DNA of 64,000 nt from DASSKK01 sp035690495 (GTDB lineage Bacteria; Actinomycetota; Actinomycetes; Propionibacteriales; Nocardioidaceae), in contig DASSKK010000081.1 in the NCBI GenBank assembly GCA_035690495.1, positions 62,001 to 126,000 of the forward strand. Direction: 5' to 3'. The stretch's first letter is position 1, and every line of letters begins with the position of its first letter. Below the pieces are notes generated by a model, which made no database searches, was not told the DNA's origin, and worked only from the letters and a program-made list of their open reading frames with translations. Positions 1-8,068 of this stretch are shown here, in pieces. The translations under genes and the position numbers were made by a program.

Positions 1-2145
1 CGACCTCGCAGTCGCGTCCGCCAGCACCCGGCCCGCCTCCTCCAGGTCGCCGAGCCGGGCGATGTCCACGCCGATCAGTCCGGCCGAGCCTGGGACCTCG
101 ACGCTCTGGCTGTCCGCGAGGTCGATCAGCGGCCGCAGCGCCGTCCCCGTTGCCTCGGGACCGGCGGCCGCGGCCGCCACCCAGGCTTCGGAGACGCGCA
201 GCTCGACCTCGGGGGCGACCTGGCCGTGGAAGGCGACCGCGCGCCCGGACTTCGCGGCGTTCTGTGCGTCCTGGAGCCGGCCGAGCCGCACCAGCGAACG
301 GGCCAGGAACGCGTAGGCCCACGAGCGCAGCTCGACCGGGTCGCCGGCCATCAGCATCGAGCTGGCGCTGTCGAGCAACGTGGCCGCGACCGGGTGACCG
401 CGGTGGCACGCCAGCACGCCGGTGCGCAGCAGCCGGTGCGCCGCGAAGTACGGCGACTCGACCGGGTCGTCGCCGCCGTACCCTGCGATCCGGTCCGCGG
501 TCTCGGTCTCCCCGCACAGCAGGGCCGCGACCGAGCCTGACTGGGCGAGCACCACCGGCGCGTGCGGCCCGCAGAGCACGCCGGCGTCGATGCTGGACAG
601 TCCGCGCTCGGTGAGCCGGACCGCCAGCGCGGGGTCGCCGCCCCAGGTGTGCAGCAGCGCACCGATCCCGGCCGCGTCGACCCACTGCGCCGCACCTTCG
701 GCCCTGCCCAGTGCTGCGTCTGCGGCCTCGGTGGCCTGGACCCAGCTGTTGAGCCGCATCAGTGCCACTGCGCGCATCGTCTCGCGCGCCGCCGTGGCCG
801 GGGCGGACTCCAGCAGCTCCAGGGCGGTGGTTGCGCCGTCCTCGGCGGCGATGCCCAGCCGCACCCGGGTGAGCCTGGCCTCGTTGCGCACCCTCTCGTC
901 GGAGGCCGCCGAGAGCTCGACGAGCGCGGTCTGCCCCGCCGGGTCGCCGAGCAGTGCCCGGGCCTGCGCGGCCAGCACCGCGGCAGCGGGCGTGTCGTCG
1001 GCGCGGATCGCCGCGTCGGCGAGATCCCGCGCGGTGGCCGGGTCGAACAGCGCCAGTGCCATCCGGGCCGCGGTGGTGAGCCGGTCGCCGTCGATGTGGC
1101 GGCCCTGGTCCAGCGCGAGCGCGACCAGCCGCACGGTGGGACCGGCGGGCAGGTCGACCTCGGTCGCGACGTCGAGCAGCCGCTGGGTCCAGTCGGCCCT
1201 GGCGGCCGTGTCCAGTCCCATCTGCAGTGTCTCGGCGAACAGCGGGTGGCTCAACGCCACCTCTCCGGCCGAGACGCGGCCGATGCCGGCGCCCTCCAGG
1301 TGGGAGACCGCGCCGACGAGGCCGAGGGGGATCAGCACCTCCAACGGCATCGGGCCGGCGACGGCGAGCATGTCCGCGAGCCGGCGCACCGGGGCAGGCA
1401 GTCCCGAGAGCCTGGCGTCGACCAGCGGCTGGATCCGGTCCGGTGTGCTCACCGGCCCGGTCAGCCGCCAGCCGCCCGGGCCGCGCTGCCAGCTCTGCTG
1501 CTCCCACGCGGCCAGCACGATCTCCCTGACGAAGAGCGGGTTGCCGCCCGAGCGCGCGGTCAGCTCGTGTACGGCGGTCTCCTCCAGCGGGCCGTCCAGC
1601 AGCCGCTCGGCGTACTGTCCGACGCCGTAGCGGGGCAGCGGGCCGACCCGCAGCTGCTCCAGGGTCCCCTCGGTGAGCAGCCGTTCGAGCGGCGAGGGCA
1701 GTGCCTGCCCGCGCCGCAGCGTCAGCACCAGCCGCGGGGGGTTCTGCGCGCGGGGCAGCTGGGTGACACGGTGCAAGGTGGCCGCCGAGGTGTCGTCGAG
1801 GGCGTCCGCGTCGTCGACGACGAGCAAGCCCGCGGCGTGGTCCTGAACCAGCCGGCCGGTGGCCCACGCGACCGGGTCGCGGTGCGCAGCGGGGCCGACC
1901 CCGACCAGCGGCCGCAGCGCCGCGAGCGGGGTCTCGGAGAGGGCGGCCAGCGCGATGACATGACCCACGGGCAGCCCTCGTCCGCGCACCCGCGCGGCGT
2001 ACGCCTGGGCAAGGTGCGACTTGCCGATCCCCGCCTCGCCGGTCAGGAGCGCGGCCGGCGAGCGGCGGGTGAGGGTGTCGAGGTCGGCCAGCGCGTGGTC
2101 CCGCGCTACCAGCACGTCCCGGCCGGTCCCGAGCAAACCGTCCAT
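1..2145 (-). CDS. STAND/AAA ATPase regulator, probably LuxR-type (3' end outside window)
   Basis: The reading frame is open on the minus strand from an ATG at 2145 to the edge of the window, giving the first 715 residues. Near the N-terminus there is a P-loop, TGEAGIGKS (about residues 35-43), and about 60 residues later a Walker B strand, LLVVDDADAL. This is the pattern of the ATPase module of large MalT/LuxR-type (STAND) regulators. The rest is Ala/Leu-rich helical sequence, as expected for the repeat region of such proteins. They usually end in a LuxR helix-turn-helix, which would lie outside the window, so the DNA-binding role is inference. The gene is divergent from the RecQ-type helicase across a 343-bp gap. 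A different STAND NTPase is the main alternative. Confidence 0.72.
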   Translation of the reverse strand, partial: MDGLLGTGRDVLVARDHALADLDTLTRRSPAALLTGEAGIGKSHLAQAYAARVRGRGLPVGHVIALAALSETPLAALRPLVGVGPAAHRDPVAWATGRLVQDHAAGLLVVDDADALDDTSAATLHRVTQLPRAQNPPRLVLTLRRGQALPSPLERLLTEGTLEQLRVGPLPRYGVGQYAERLLDGPLEETAVHELTARSGGNPLFVREIVLAAWEQQSWQRGPGGWRLTGPVSTPDRIQPLVDARLSGLPAPVRRLADMLAVAGPMPLEVLIPLGLVGAVSHLEGAGIGRVSAGEVALSHPLFAETLQMGLDTAARADWTQRLLDVATEVDLPAGPTVRLVALALDQGRHIDGDRLTTAARMALALFDPATARDLADAAIRADDTPAAAVLAAQARALLGDPAGQTALVELSAASDERVRNEARLTRVRLGIAAEDGATTALELLESAPATAARETMRAVALMRLNSWVQATEAADAALGRAEGAAQWVDAAGIGALLHTWGGDPALAVRLTERGLSSIDAGVLCGPHAPVVLAQSGSVAALLCGETETADRIAGYGGDDPVESPYFAAHRLLRTGVLACHRGHPVAATLLDSASSMLMAGDPVELRSWAYAFLARSLVRLGRLQDAQNAAKSGRAVAFHGQVAPEVELRVSEAWVAAAAAGPEATGTALRPLIDLADSQSVEVPGSAGLIGVDIARLGDLEEAGRVLADATARS

Positions 2146-2155
2146 GGCCGGATGG
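2141..2155 (+). repeat. 15-bp direct repeat, copy 1
   Basis: TCCATGGCCGGATGG overlaps the start codon of the minus-strand regulator. An identical copy lies at 2447-2461 before the helicase gene, so the same sequence marks both ends of the divergent promoter region. Confidence 0.5.
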
Positions 2156-2446
2156 TAATGCCCGGATGCGCCGGCGCGCAGCCCCAAGTGCGTAGGGGTT
2201 GCACACGAACTGCGTAGGGCCGCAACCGAACCGTAGCCATGGGCTGCCCGACAGGTCTAGAAGTGCCGGGAGTGGTCTCCCTACGGTTGCCCCAACGGGG
2301 TTTGCGAGAGCGGTACGGCGTTGGGGGAATCGTCCGATGCTCGCTGAGGGCGGCGTGGAGCCGGTGCATCGTTCCGGGGGGAGCGTGCACGTCGACCACG
2401 TCAGCTGCGAGGGGCGGACCGGATCACCGGTCCGCCCCAGCGCTTG

Positions 2447-2461
2447 TCCATGGCCGGATGG
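2447..2461 (+). repeat. 15-bp direct repeat, copy 2
   Basis: This is identical to 2141-2155. It lies directly after the 2411-2438 hairpin and 15 bp upstream of the -10 box of the helicase gene. Confidence 0.5.
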
Positions 2462-2475
2462 TCGGTGCGGGCGCC

Positions 2476-2481
2476 TACCGT
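2476..2481 (+). promoter_or_regulatory. -10 box of leaderless helicase transcript
   Basis: TACCGT lies 7 nt before the ATG at 2489, so transcription should begin at or next to the start codon. No Shine-Dalgarno sequence precedes the gene, which fits. Confidence 0.55.
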
Positions 2482-2488
2482 GTTGGGC

Positions 2489-4606
2489 ATGCCTGCGAGT
2501 ACGACGAAACAGCTCACCTTGACCTCGACGCGCGCCGAGACCGCCGAGCGGGTGATCACGGCGATTGCCGGCGTGGATGCCCGGCTGCGCGAGGATCAGG
2601 CCACGGCCGTGACCGGGCTGTGCGAGCCGGGGTCCCGGGTGCTGGTGGTGCAGGCCACCGGCTGGGGCAAGTCCGCGGTCTACTGGGCTGCGACGGCGAT
2701 CCGCCGTGCCGAGGGTTCCGGGCCGACGCTGGTGGTCTCGCCGCTGCTGTCGCTGATGCGGGACCAGGTGGCTGCCGCGGGACGGGCCGGCCTGCGGGCC
2801 GCGACGCTGAACTCCTCCAACGTCGATGAGTGGAGCCGCATCGAGGACGAGCTGGCTGGCGACGGGCTCGACGTACTCCTGGTCTCGCCGGAGCGGCTGG
2901 CCAACCCGGGGTTCGGGCGTCGTGTGCTCGACCGGCTGGCAGGACGGCTCGGCCTGCTGGTCATCGACGAGGCGCATGCCGTCTCCGACTGGGGGCACGA
3001 CTTCCGGCCCGACTACCGCCGGGTGTCGGACGTGCTGCAGCGGCTCAACCCGGAGACGCCGGTGCTCGCCACCACCGCCACCGCCAACGCCCGGGTCACC
3101 GACGACGTCGCCACCCAGCTGGGCGCTACCACGTTGGTGCTGCGCGGGCCGCTGGCGCGGGCGAGCCTGCAGCTGTCCGTGGTGGCCCGGCTCAGCCCGC
3201 TGGACAGGTACGCCTGGGTCGTCGACGCGCTGCCGCGGCTGCCGGGGTCGGGGATCGTCTACGCGCTGACGGTCGCCGACGCGAACCGGTTGGCGGACGC
3301 GATCCGCGACGTGCACGGCGAGGCGGTGCCGGTGGCGGCGTACACCGGCCAGCTGCCCGGCGAGGAGCGCCACGACCTGGAGGACGCGCTGCGCGACAAC
3401 CGGCTCAAGGCGCTGGTGGCGACCTCGGCGTTGGGGATGGGCTACGACAAGCCCGACCTGGGTTTCGTGGTGCACGTGGGGGCGCCGCCGTCGCCGGTGT
3501 CCTACTACCAGCAGGTCGGCCGGGCGGGAAGGCAGCTCGACCACGCCCACGTCGTGCTGCTGCCCTCCGAGGCCGACGCGGGCGTGTGGGACTACTTCGC
3601 CACGGCCACGATCCCGGTGCCGGAGCAGGTTCAGAGGGTGCTGGCGGTGCTCCCGGGTCCGGGGGAGGAGCCGGCGGGGCCGGGTGCGGTCGAGGCGGAG
3701 TCGGGGGTGCGTCGCAGCCGGGTGGAGCTGATGCTCAAGCAGCTGGCGGTGGACGGCGTCACCGAGCGCGTCGAGGGTGGCTGGCGTGCCACCGGGGTGG
3801 CGTGGAGCTTCGACGCCGCGCACTACGACGGCGTGGTCGCCGTGCGACGCCGCGAGGCCGACATCATGCGTGCCTACACGCGGGGCGAGCGGTGCCTGAT
3901 GGAGCTGCTGCAGGAGTCGCTGGACGACCCGACCGCCGAGCCGTGCGGCCGCTGCTCGGTGTGCCGGGGCGCACTCCCCGACGGGCTGCCCGCCGTGCCC
4001 TCGCCGGAGACGGCGGGAGCGGTGACCCGGCTGCTGCGCGGGGAGGTGCACCTGCTCGAGCCGCGCAAGATGTGGCCGGGCGGAGCCTTCGGCACCCGCG
4101 GCAGGATCCCTGCCGAGCTCGCCGCCGAGGTGGGCCGGACATTGGTGTTCGCCGACGCGCCCGAGTGGCGGGACGCCGTCGCGGCGATGTTCGCCCGCGA
4201 CGCGCCCGCCGCGGAGGAGGTGCTGGACGCCTGCGTGCGGCTGCTCTCCGGATGGCGTACGTCGTGGCGCGCGCGTCCGGAGGTGGTCGTCGACCTGCCC
4301 GCCGCCGGCTTCCGCGTGCTCACCGGGTCGGTGGCCGACCACCTCGCCGGCGTGGGGCGGCTGGACCGCGCGTCGATGACCGTGCCGGCCCCGCCCGCGG
4401 GCCTGCGGGAGATGCCCTCGCCGAGCGAGGCCGCGTTCTGGCGCGACGGCCTGGCGGTGGCCGACCCCTCGGCCGTGGCGGGTCGCACCGTCCTGCTCGT
4501 GGTCGACGCCACCTCGTCGCTGTGGCCGGTGACGGTCGCCGCGGCCGCGTTGCGCGAGGCCGGTGCGGACGGCGTACTCCCGCTGCTGCTGCACCGCCGC
4601 CCGTGA
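2489..4606 (+). CDS. RecQ-family ATP-dependent DNA helicase
   Basis: This 705-residue protein should unwind DNA 3'-5' during repair or recombination. Visible motifs are the P-loop ATGWGKS (K61), the DEAH box in VIDEAHAVSDWGHDF (D160), the motif III stretch ATTATAN, and motifs V/VI (ALGMGYDKPDL, then QQVGRAGRQ). A Cys cluster near residues 470-500 (RGERCLMEL, then CGRCSVC) matches the zinc-binding region of RecQ proteins. The C-terminal 200 residues do not look like a standard HRDC domain and are typical of the actinobacterial branch. The ATG at 2489 is chosen because of the -10 box 7 nt upstream. The gene stands alone. It could also be described as a DEAD/DEAH helicase of uncertain subfamily. 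Confidence 0.88.
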   Translation: MPASTTKQLTLTSTRAETAERVITAIAGVDARLREDQATAVTGLCEPGSRVLVVQATGWGKSAVYWAATAIRRAEGSGPTLVVSPLLSLMRDQVAAAGRAGLRAATLNSSNVDEWSRIEDELAGDGLDVLLVSPERLANPGFGRRVLDRLAGRLGLLVIDEAHAVSDWGHDFRPDYRRVSDVLQRLNPETPVLATTATANARVTDDVATQLGATTLVLRGPLARASLQLSVVARLSPLDRYAWVVDALPRLPGSGIVYALTVADANRLADAIRDVHGEAVPVAAYTGQLPGEERHDLEDALRDNRLKALVATSALGMGYDKPDLGFVVHVGAPPSPVSYYQQVGRAGRQLDHAHVVLLPSEADAGVWDYFATATIPVPEQVQRVLAVLPGPGEEPAGPGAVEAESGVRRSRVELMLKQLAVDGVTERVEGGWRATGVAWSFDAAHYDGVVAVRRREADIMRAYTRGERCLMELLQESLDDPTAEPCGRCSVCRGALPDGLPAVPSPETAGAVTRLLRGEVHLLEPRKMWPGGAFGTRGRIPAELAAEVGRTLVFADAPEWRDAVAAMFARDAPAAEEVLDACVRLLSGWRTSWRARPEVVVDLPAAGFRVLTGSVADHLAGVGRLDRASMTVPAPPAGLREMPSPSEAAFWRDGLAVADPSAVAGRTVLLVVDATSSLWPVTVAAAALREAGADGVLPLLLHRRP

Positions 4607-4636
4607 GACTGGCTGAACCGAGCCGGCGCGAGCACG

Positions 4637-4642
4637 TAGTCT
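4637..4642 (+). promoter_or_regulatory. -10 box of leaderless aroG
   Basis: TAGTCT lies 6 nt before the GTG at 4649. There is no Shine-Dalgarno sequence in between, so a leaderless mRNA is likely. Confidence 0.6.
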
Positions 4643-4648
4643 GGGGCG

Positions 4649-6028
4649 GTGAGCCACACGCCGATCCCCGACCTGGCGAGCCTGCGCGCCCGCGGAGCGG
4701 CACAGCAGCCGGCCTGGCCCGATGCGTCGGCGCTGGACGCCGCGGTCGCCCGGCTCCGCGGCGTGCCGCCGCTGGTCTTCGCCGGTGAGTGCGACGAGCT
4801 GAAGGACAAGCTCGCCGCCGTGGCGCGCGGCGAGGCGTTCTTGCTGCAGGGGGGCGACTGCGCTGAGACCTTCGAGGGGGTCACCGCCGACAACGTGCGC
4901 AACAAGCTGCGGGTACTGCTGCAGATGGCGGTCGTGCTCACCTATGCCGCCAGCGTGCCGGTGGTGAAGCTGGGACGGCTCGCCGGCCAGTACGCCAAGC
5001 CCCGCTCGAACGAGACGGAGACACGCGTCACTGGCGAAGGTGAACTGAGCCTGCCCGCCTACCGCGGCGACGCCGTCAACGGCTTCGAGTTCAGCGAGAC
5101 GGCCAGGACGCCGGATCCCGCGCGGCTCGTCGAGGTGTACCACTCCTCTGCCTCCACGCTGAACCTCGTGCGGGCGTTCGTCACCGGCGGGTACGCCGAC
5201 CTGCGCCAGGTCCACACCTGGAACACCGACTTCGTGCGCAGCTCCCCGGTGGGACGGCGCTACGAGAAGCTGGCCAAGGAGATCGACCGGGCGCTGACGT
5301 TCATGGCGGCGATCGGCGCCGACCCGGACGAGTTCCACCGCGTCGACTTCCACTCCAGTCACGAGGCGCTGATCCTGGAGTACGAGCACGCGCTGACCCG
5401 GATCGACTCGCGCACGAAAGCGCCGTACGACGTGTCCGGCCACTTCGTCTGGATCGGCGAGCGCACCCGTCAGATCGACGGCGCGCACGTCGAGCTGCTC
5501 TCGCACATCCGCAACCCGATCGGGGTCAAGCTCGGGCCGACCACGACACCCGACGACGCGATCGCGCTCGCAGGGCGGCTGAACCCGGACAACGAGCCGG
5601 GCCGGCTCACGTTCGTGACCCGGATGGGGGCCGGCCGCGTCGCCGACGTGCTCCCCGCGCTCGTGGAGAAGGTGACCGCCGCCGGCGTGACGGCGGGCTG
5701 GGTGTGCGACCCCATGCACGGCAACACGTTCGAGGCGTCCTCGGGCTACAAGACCCGCCGCTTCGACGACGTGATCGCCGAGGTGCAGGGCTTCTTCGAC
5801 GTGCACCGCGCGCTGGGCACCTGGCCCGGGGGGATCCACATCGAGCTCACCGGGGACGACGTCACCGAGTGCGTCGGCGGGGGAGAGGCGCTGCTCGAGG
5901 GCGACCTCGGTCACCGCTACGAGTCTGTGTGCGACCCGCGGCTGAACCGCGTGCAGAGCCTGGAGCTGGCGTTCCTGGTCGCAGAGATGCTCCGCAGCCG
6001 CACCGAGACGCCGGTCGACGCCAGCTGA
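4649..6028 (+). CDS. aroG: Class II 3-deoxy-7-phosphoheptulonate (DAHP) synthase
   Basis: The enzyme condenses phosphoenolpyruvate and erythrose 4-phosphate, the first step of the shikimate pathway, in the cytoplasm. The 459 residues match the usual length of the plant-like type II family, which includes M. tuberculosis AroG. Diagnostic segments are LLQGGDCAETF, VWIGERTRQIDGAHVEL, GVKLGPTTTP and WVCDPMHGNT. The GTG start is set by the -10 box 6 nt upstream. The Ser/Thr kinase at 8069-10090 and the Rv2175c-like gene at 12006 lie nearby, an association also known around aroG in mycobacteria. It is followed by an inverted repeat and the threonine aldolase gene. Confidence 0.95.
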   Translation: MSHTPIPDLASLRARGAAQQPAWPDASALDAAVARLRGVPPLVFAGECDELKDKLAAVARGEAFLLQGGDCAETFEGVTADNVRNKLRVLLQMAVVLTYAASVPVVKLGRLAGQYAKPRSNETETRVTGEGELSLPAYRGDAVNGFEFSETARTPDPARLVEVYHSSASTLNLVRAFVTGGYADLRQVHTWNTDFVRSSPVGRRYEKLAKEIDRALTFMAAIGADPDEFHRVDFHSSHEALILEYEHALTRIDSRTKAPYDVSGHFVWIGERTRQIDGAHVELLSHIRNPIGVKLGPTTTPDDAIALAGRLNPDNEPGRLTFVTRMGAGRVADVLPALVEKVTAAGVTAGWVCDPMHGNTFEASSGYKTRRFDDVIAEVQGFFDVHRALGTWPGGIHIELTGDDVTECVGGGEALLEGDLGHRYESVCDPRLNRVQSLELAFLVAEMLRSRTETPVDAS

Positions 6029-6038
6029 GGCCACGCCG

Positions 6039-6093
6039 CCCGGGACGTCATCGCGTCCGGTGCCTATAGCGACCGCTTCTTATGACGTCCGGG
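6039..6093 (+). other. Inverted repeat between aroG and threonine aldolase
   Basis: CCCGGGACGTCAT (6039-6051) and ATGACGTCCGGG (6082-6093) form an inverted repeat with one bulged G and a 30-nt loop containing a second A/T-rich stretch. It ends 8 bp before the -10 box of the next gene. It could be a terminator for aroG or an operator of GACGTCAT type; there is no T-run. Confidence 0.45.
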
Positions 6094-6101
6094 AAGGGTC
6101 A

Positions 6102-6107
6102 TAACAT
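6102..6107 (+). promoter_or_regulatory. -10 box of leaderless threonine aldolase gene
   Basis: TAACAT lies 7 nt before the GTG at 6115. This decides that start over an in-frame ATG at 6082. Confidence 0.55.
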
Positions 6108-6114
6108 CGGGCCC

Positions 6115-7119
6115 GTGATCGACCTGCGCTCGGACACCGTGACCCGCCCCACCCCCGACATGCGTGCGGCGATGGCCGCCGCGGAGGTCGGGGACGACGT
6201 CTACGGCGAGGACCCCACGGTCCTCGCGCTCGAGGAACGCGTCGGCGCGCTGTTCGGCAAGCAGGCCGCGCTGTTCACGCCAACCGGGTCGATGGCCAAC
6301 GTGCTCGCGGTGCGCTCCCTGGTCGGGGTCGGCCAGGAGGTGCTCTGCCACGCCAGTGCGCACATCGCCCGCGCGGAGCTCGGTGCGCACGGCGCGTTCA
6401 CCGGCCTGACCATGCGCACCTGGACCGCCCCGCGGGGGCAGCTGGACCTGGCTGCGGTGGAGGAGATGTTTGCCCCCGACATGGGGCCGTTCTTCGTGCC
6501 GACCCGCGCGGTGTCGGTGGAGAACACCCACAACTTCGGTGGCGGGGCAGTGCTGCCGCTCGGCGACCTGGAGGCGCTGCGCCGGTTCGCGGACGCCCGA
6601 GGCATCGGCGTGCACCTCGACGGCGCGCGGATCTGGAACGCCCATGTCGCCGCCGGCGCACCGCTGACGGCGTACGGCGAGATCGCGGACGTGCTGTCGG
6701 TGTGCCTGAGCAAGGGCCTCGGCGCGCCGGTCGGCTCGCTGGTGGTCGGCAGCCGGGACGCGATCGACGAAGCGCGGGTGTGGCGCAAGCGGATGGGCGG
6801 CGGGATGCGGCAGGTCGGCATCCTGGCCGCGGCAGGGCTGTACGCGCTCGACCACCACGTCGACCGGCTCGCCGACGACCATGCCCACGCCCGCCTGCTC
6901 GCCGAGGCCTGCGGTGTCGACCCGGACGACGTCGACACCAACATCGTGGTGGTACCGGTCTCCGACGCGCCCGCAGTGGTGGCCGCCGCGCGCGACCACG
7001 ACGTGCTGGTCTCCGCCGTCGGGCCGCGCGCCCTGCGGCTGGTCACGCATCTCGACGTTTCGCGCGACGACGTGGAGACGGCGCGCACGGTCCTGACCAA
7101 GCTGCTCTCCGCGTCCTAG
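6115..7119 (+). CDS. ltaE: Low-specificity L-threonine aldolase (PLP-dependent)
   Basis: It should cleave L-threonine or L-allo-threonine to glycine and acetaldehyde. The start IDLRSDTVTRPTPDM is the family signature. The PLP lysine is K200 in CLSKGLGAPVGS, and DGARIWNA upstream supplies the usual Asp/Arg contacts. The 334 residues match the family. The start GTG 6115 is preferred to the ATG at 6082 because the -10 box lies between them and the family begins at the RSDT segment. It is convergent with the EamA transporter gene, with only 12 bp between the stops. Confidence 0.92.
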   Translation: MIDLRSDTVTRPTPDMRAAMAAAEVGDDVYGEDPTVLALEERVGALFGKQAALFTPTGSMANVLAVRSLVGVGQEVLCHASAHIARAELGAHGAFTGLTMRTWTAPRGQLDLAAVEEMFAPDMGPFFVPTRAVSVENTHNFGGGAVLPLGDLEALRRFADARGIGVHLDGARIWNAHVAAGAPLTAYGEIADVLSVCLSKGLGAPVGSLVVGSRDAIDEARVWRKRMGGGMRQVGILAAAGLYALDHHVDRLADDHAHARLLAEACGVDPDDVDTNIVVVPVSDAPAVVAAARDHDVLVSAVGPRALRLVTHLDVSRDDVETARTVLTKLLSAS

Positions 7120-7131
7120 CTGCCGACGGGG

Positions 7132-8022
7132 TCAGACGGCGATGTGGGTGACCTCCGCCTCGATCTTGCGCCGTGGGCCGACCTCGACCGCGATCATTGC
7201 GGTCACCACGAGCAGACCGCCGACGCCCATCCGCACGGTGAAGTCCTCACCGCCGAGCAGCACCGCGAAGAGCGCCGCGAAGACCGGCTCCATGCTCATG
7301 ATGATCGCCGCCCGGGTCGCCGGCAGGTGGGCCTGTGCCCAGGTCTGTCCGGCGAGTGCCAGCGCGCCGGGCACCACCGCCATGTAGACCAGCGACCCCC
7401 AGTCCCCGGCGGTGTGCGGGAGGACGAGCCCGTCCGGGATCGTGACCACCAGGCAGATCAACGTGATCACCACCAGCTGGATGATCGTCATCCCGATCGC
7501 CTCCCGGGCGCTGCTCCAGGCGCCGAGCGCGACGATGTGCAGTGCGTACATCAGCGCGGACACGAACGTCACCGCCTCGCCGAAGCCGATGCTGAACCCG
7601 CCGAGCGTGAGCACGCCGAGACCGATCACCGCGAGCACGACGGCGCCCCACGTCCACCGGGTCACCCGCTGGCGCAAGAGCAGCGCCGCGAAGAGCGGGG
7701 TGCACACGACGTACAGCCCGGTGATGAACCCCGACACGCTGGCGGGAGTGTGTGCCAGGCCGGCAGTCTGCAGGATCTGGGCGAGGCCGTAGAGGCAGCC
7801 GAGCACGACCGAGTGGCGACGGCCGGCGCGGGAGACCTTGCCGAGGGCCCGGGGTGCCAGCAGGAAGAGTGCGGCGGCGGCGATCGCGAACCGGATCGTC
7901 AGGAAGTCCAGCACCGGCACCCGGACCAGGAGGTCCTTGATCAAGAAGAACGTCGAGCCCCAGGTCGCGGTCATGAACAGCAGGGCGAGGAACGCGAGCA
8001 GGGAGGTACGGCGCTCGCTCAC
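7132..8022 (-). CDS. EamA/DMT-family membrane transporter
   Basis: This 296-residue protein has about ten hydrophobic segments arranged as two EamA repeats, the first beginning ALLFMTATWGSTFFLIKDLL. The drug/metabolite transporter superfamily exports metabolites, but the substrate cannot be read from the sequence. The ATG start is followed by a short charged N-terminus before the first membrane segment, as usual. It lies downstream of the kinase gene on the same strand, separated by 46 bp that hold a small repeat, so separate expression is possible. Confidence 0.85.
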   Translation of the reverse strand: MSERRTSLLAFLALLFMTATWGSTFFLIKDLLVRVPVLDFLTIRFAIAAAALFLLAPRALGKVSRAGRRHSVVLGCLYGLAQILQTAGLAHTPASVSGFITGLYVVCTPLFAALLLRQRVTRWTWGAVVLAVIGLGVLTLGGFSIGFGEAVTFVSALMYALHIVALGAWSSAREAIGMTIIQLVVITLICLVVTIPDGLVLPHTAGDWGSLVYMAVVPGALALAGQTWAQAHLPATRAAIIMSMEPVFAALFAVLLGGEDFTVRMGVGGLLVVTAMIAVEVGPRRKIEAEVTHIAV

Positions 8023-8037
8023 CGCGCGAGCCTACGG

Positions 8038-8057
8038 GGTCTCGACGAGGCTCGACC
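8038..8057 (+). repeat. Short dispersed repeat GGTCTCGAC-type
   Basis: GGTCTCGACGAGGCTCGACC carries partly complementary ends (GGTC/GACC). A copy differing by one base insertion lies on the minus strand at 57343-57361 in the ileS leader. Its position between two genes suits a small intergenic REP-like element. Confidence 0.45.
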
Positions 8058-8068
8058 GGCGAGTTGGG

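Larger units (their letters stand above)
2146..2488. other. Divergent intergenic region with hairpin and short repeats
   Basis: This gap between the two divergent genes has no convincing ORF. It holds a perfect 12-bp inverted repeat with a 4-nt loop at 2411-2438 (arm GGGGCGGACCGG). It has two copies of GCGTAGGG near 2190 and 2213. A 15-bp sequence, TCCATGGCCGGATGG, is present once at each end. The hairpin has no T-run, so it may be an operator, a leader structure or the end of an unrecognised short transcript. Confidence 0.5.

Noticed and set aside
422..2217. Long open frames on the plus strand over the first 2.2 kb
   Set aside because: They lie opposite a minus-strand frame that has a P-loop and Walker B motif and is open to the window edge. 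The plus-strand products are Arg/Pro/Gly-rich translations of G+C-rich shadows.
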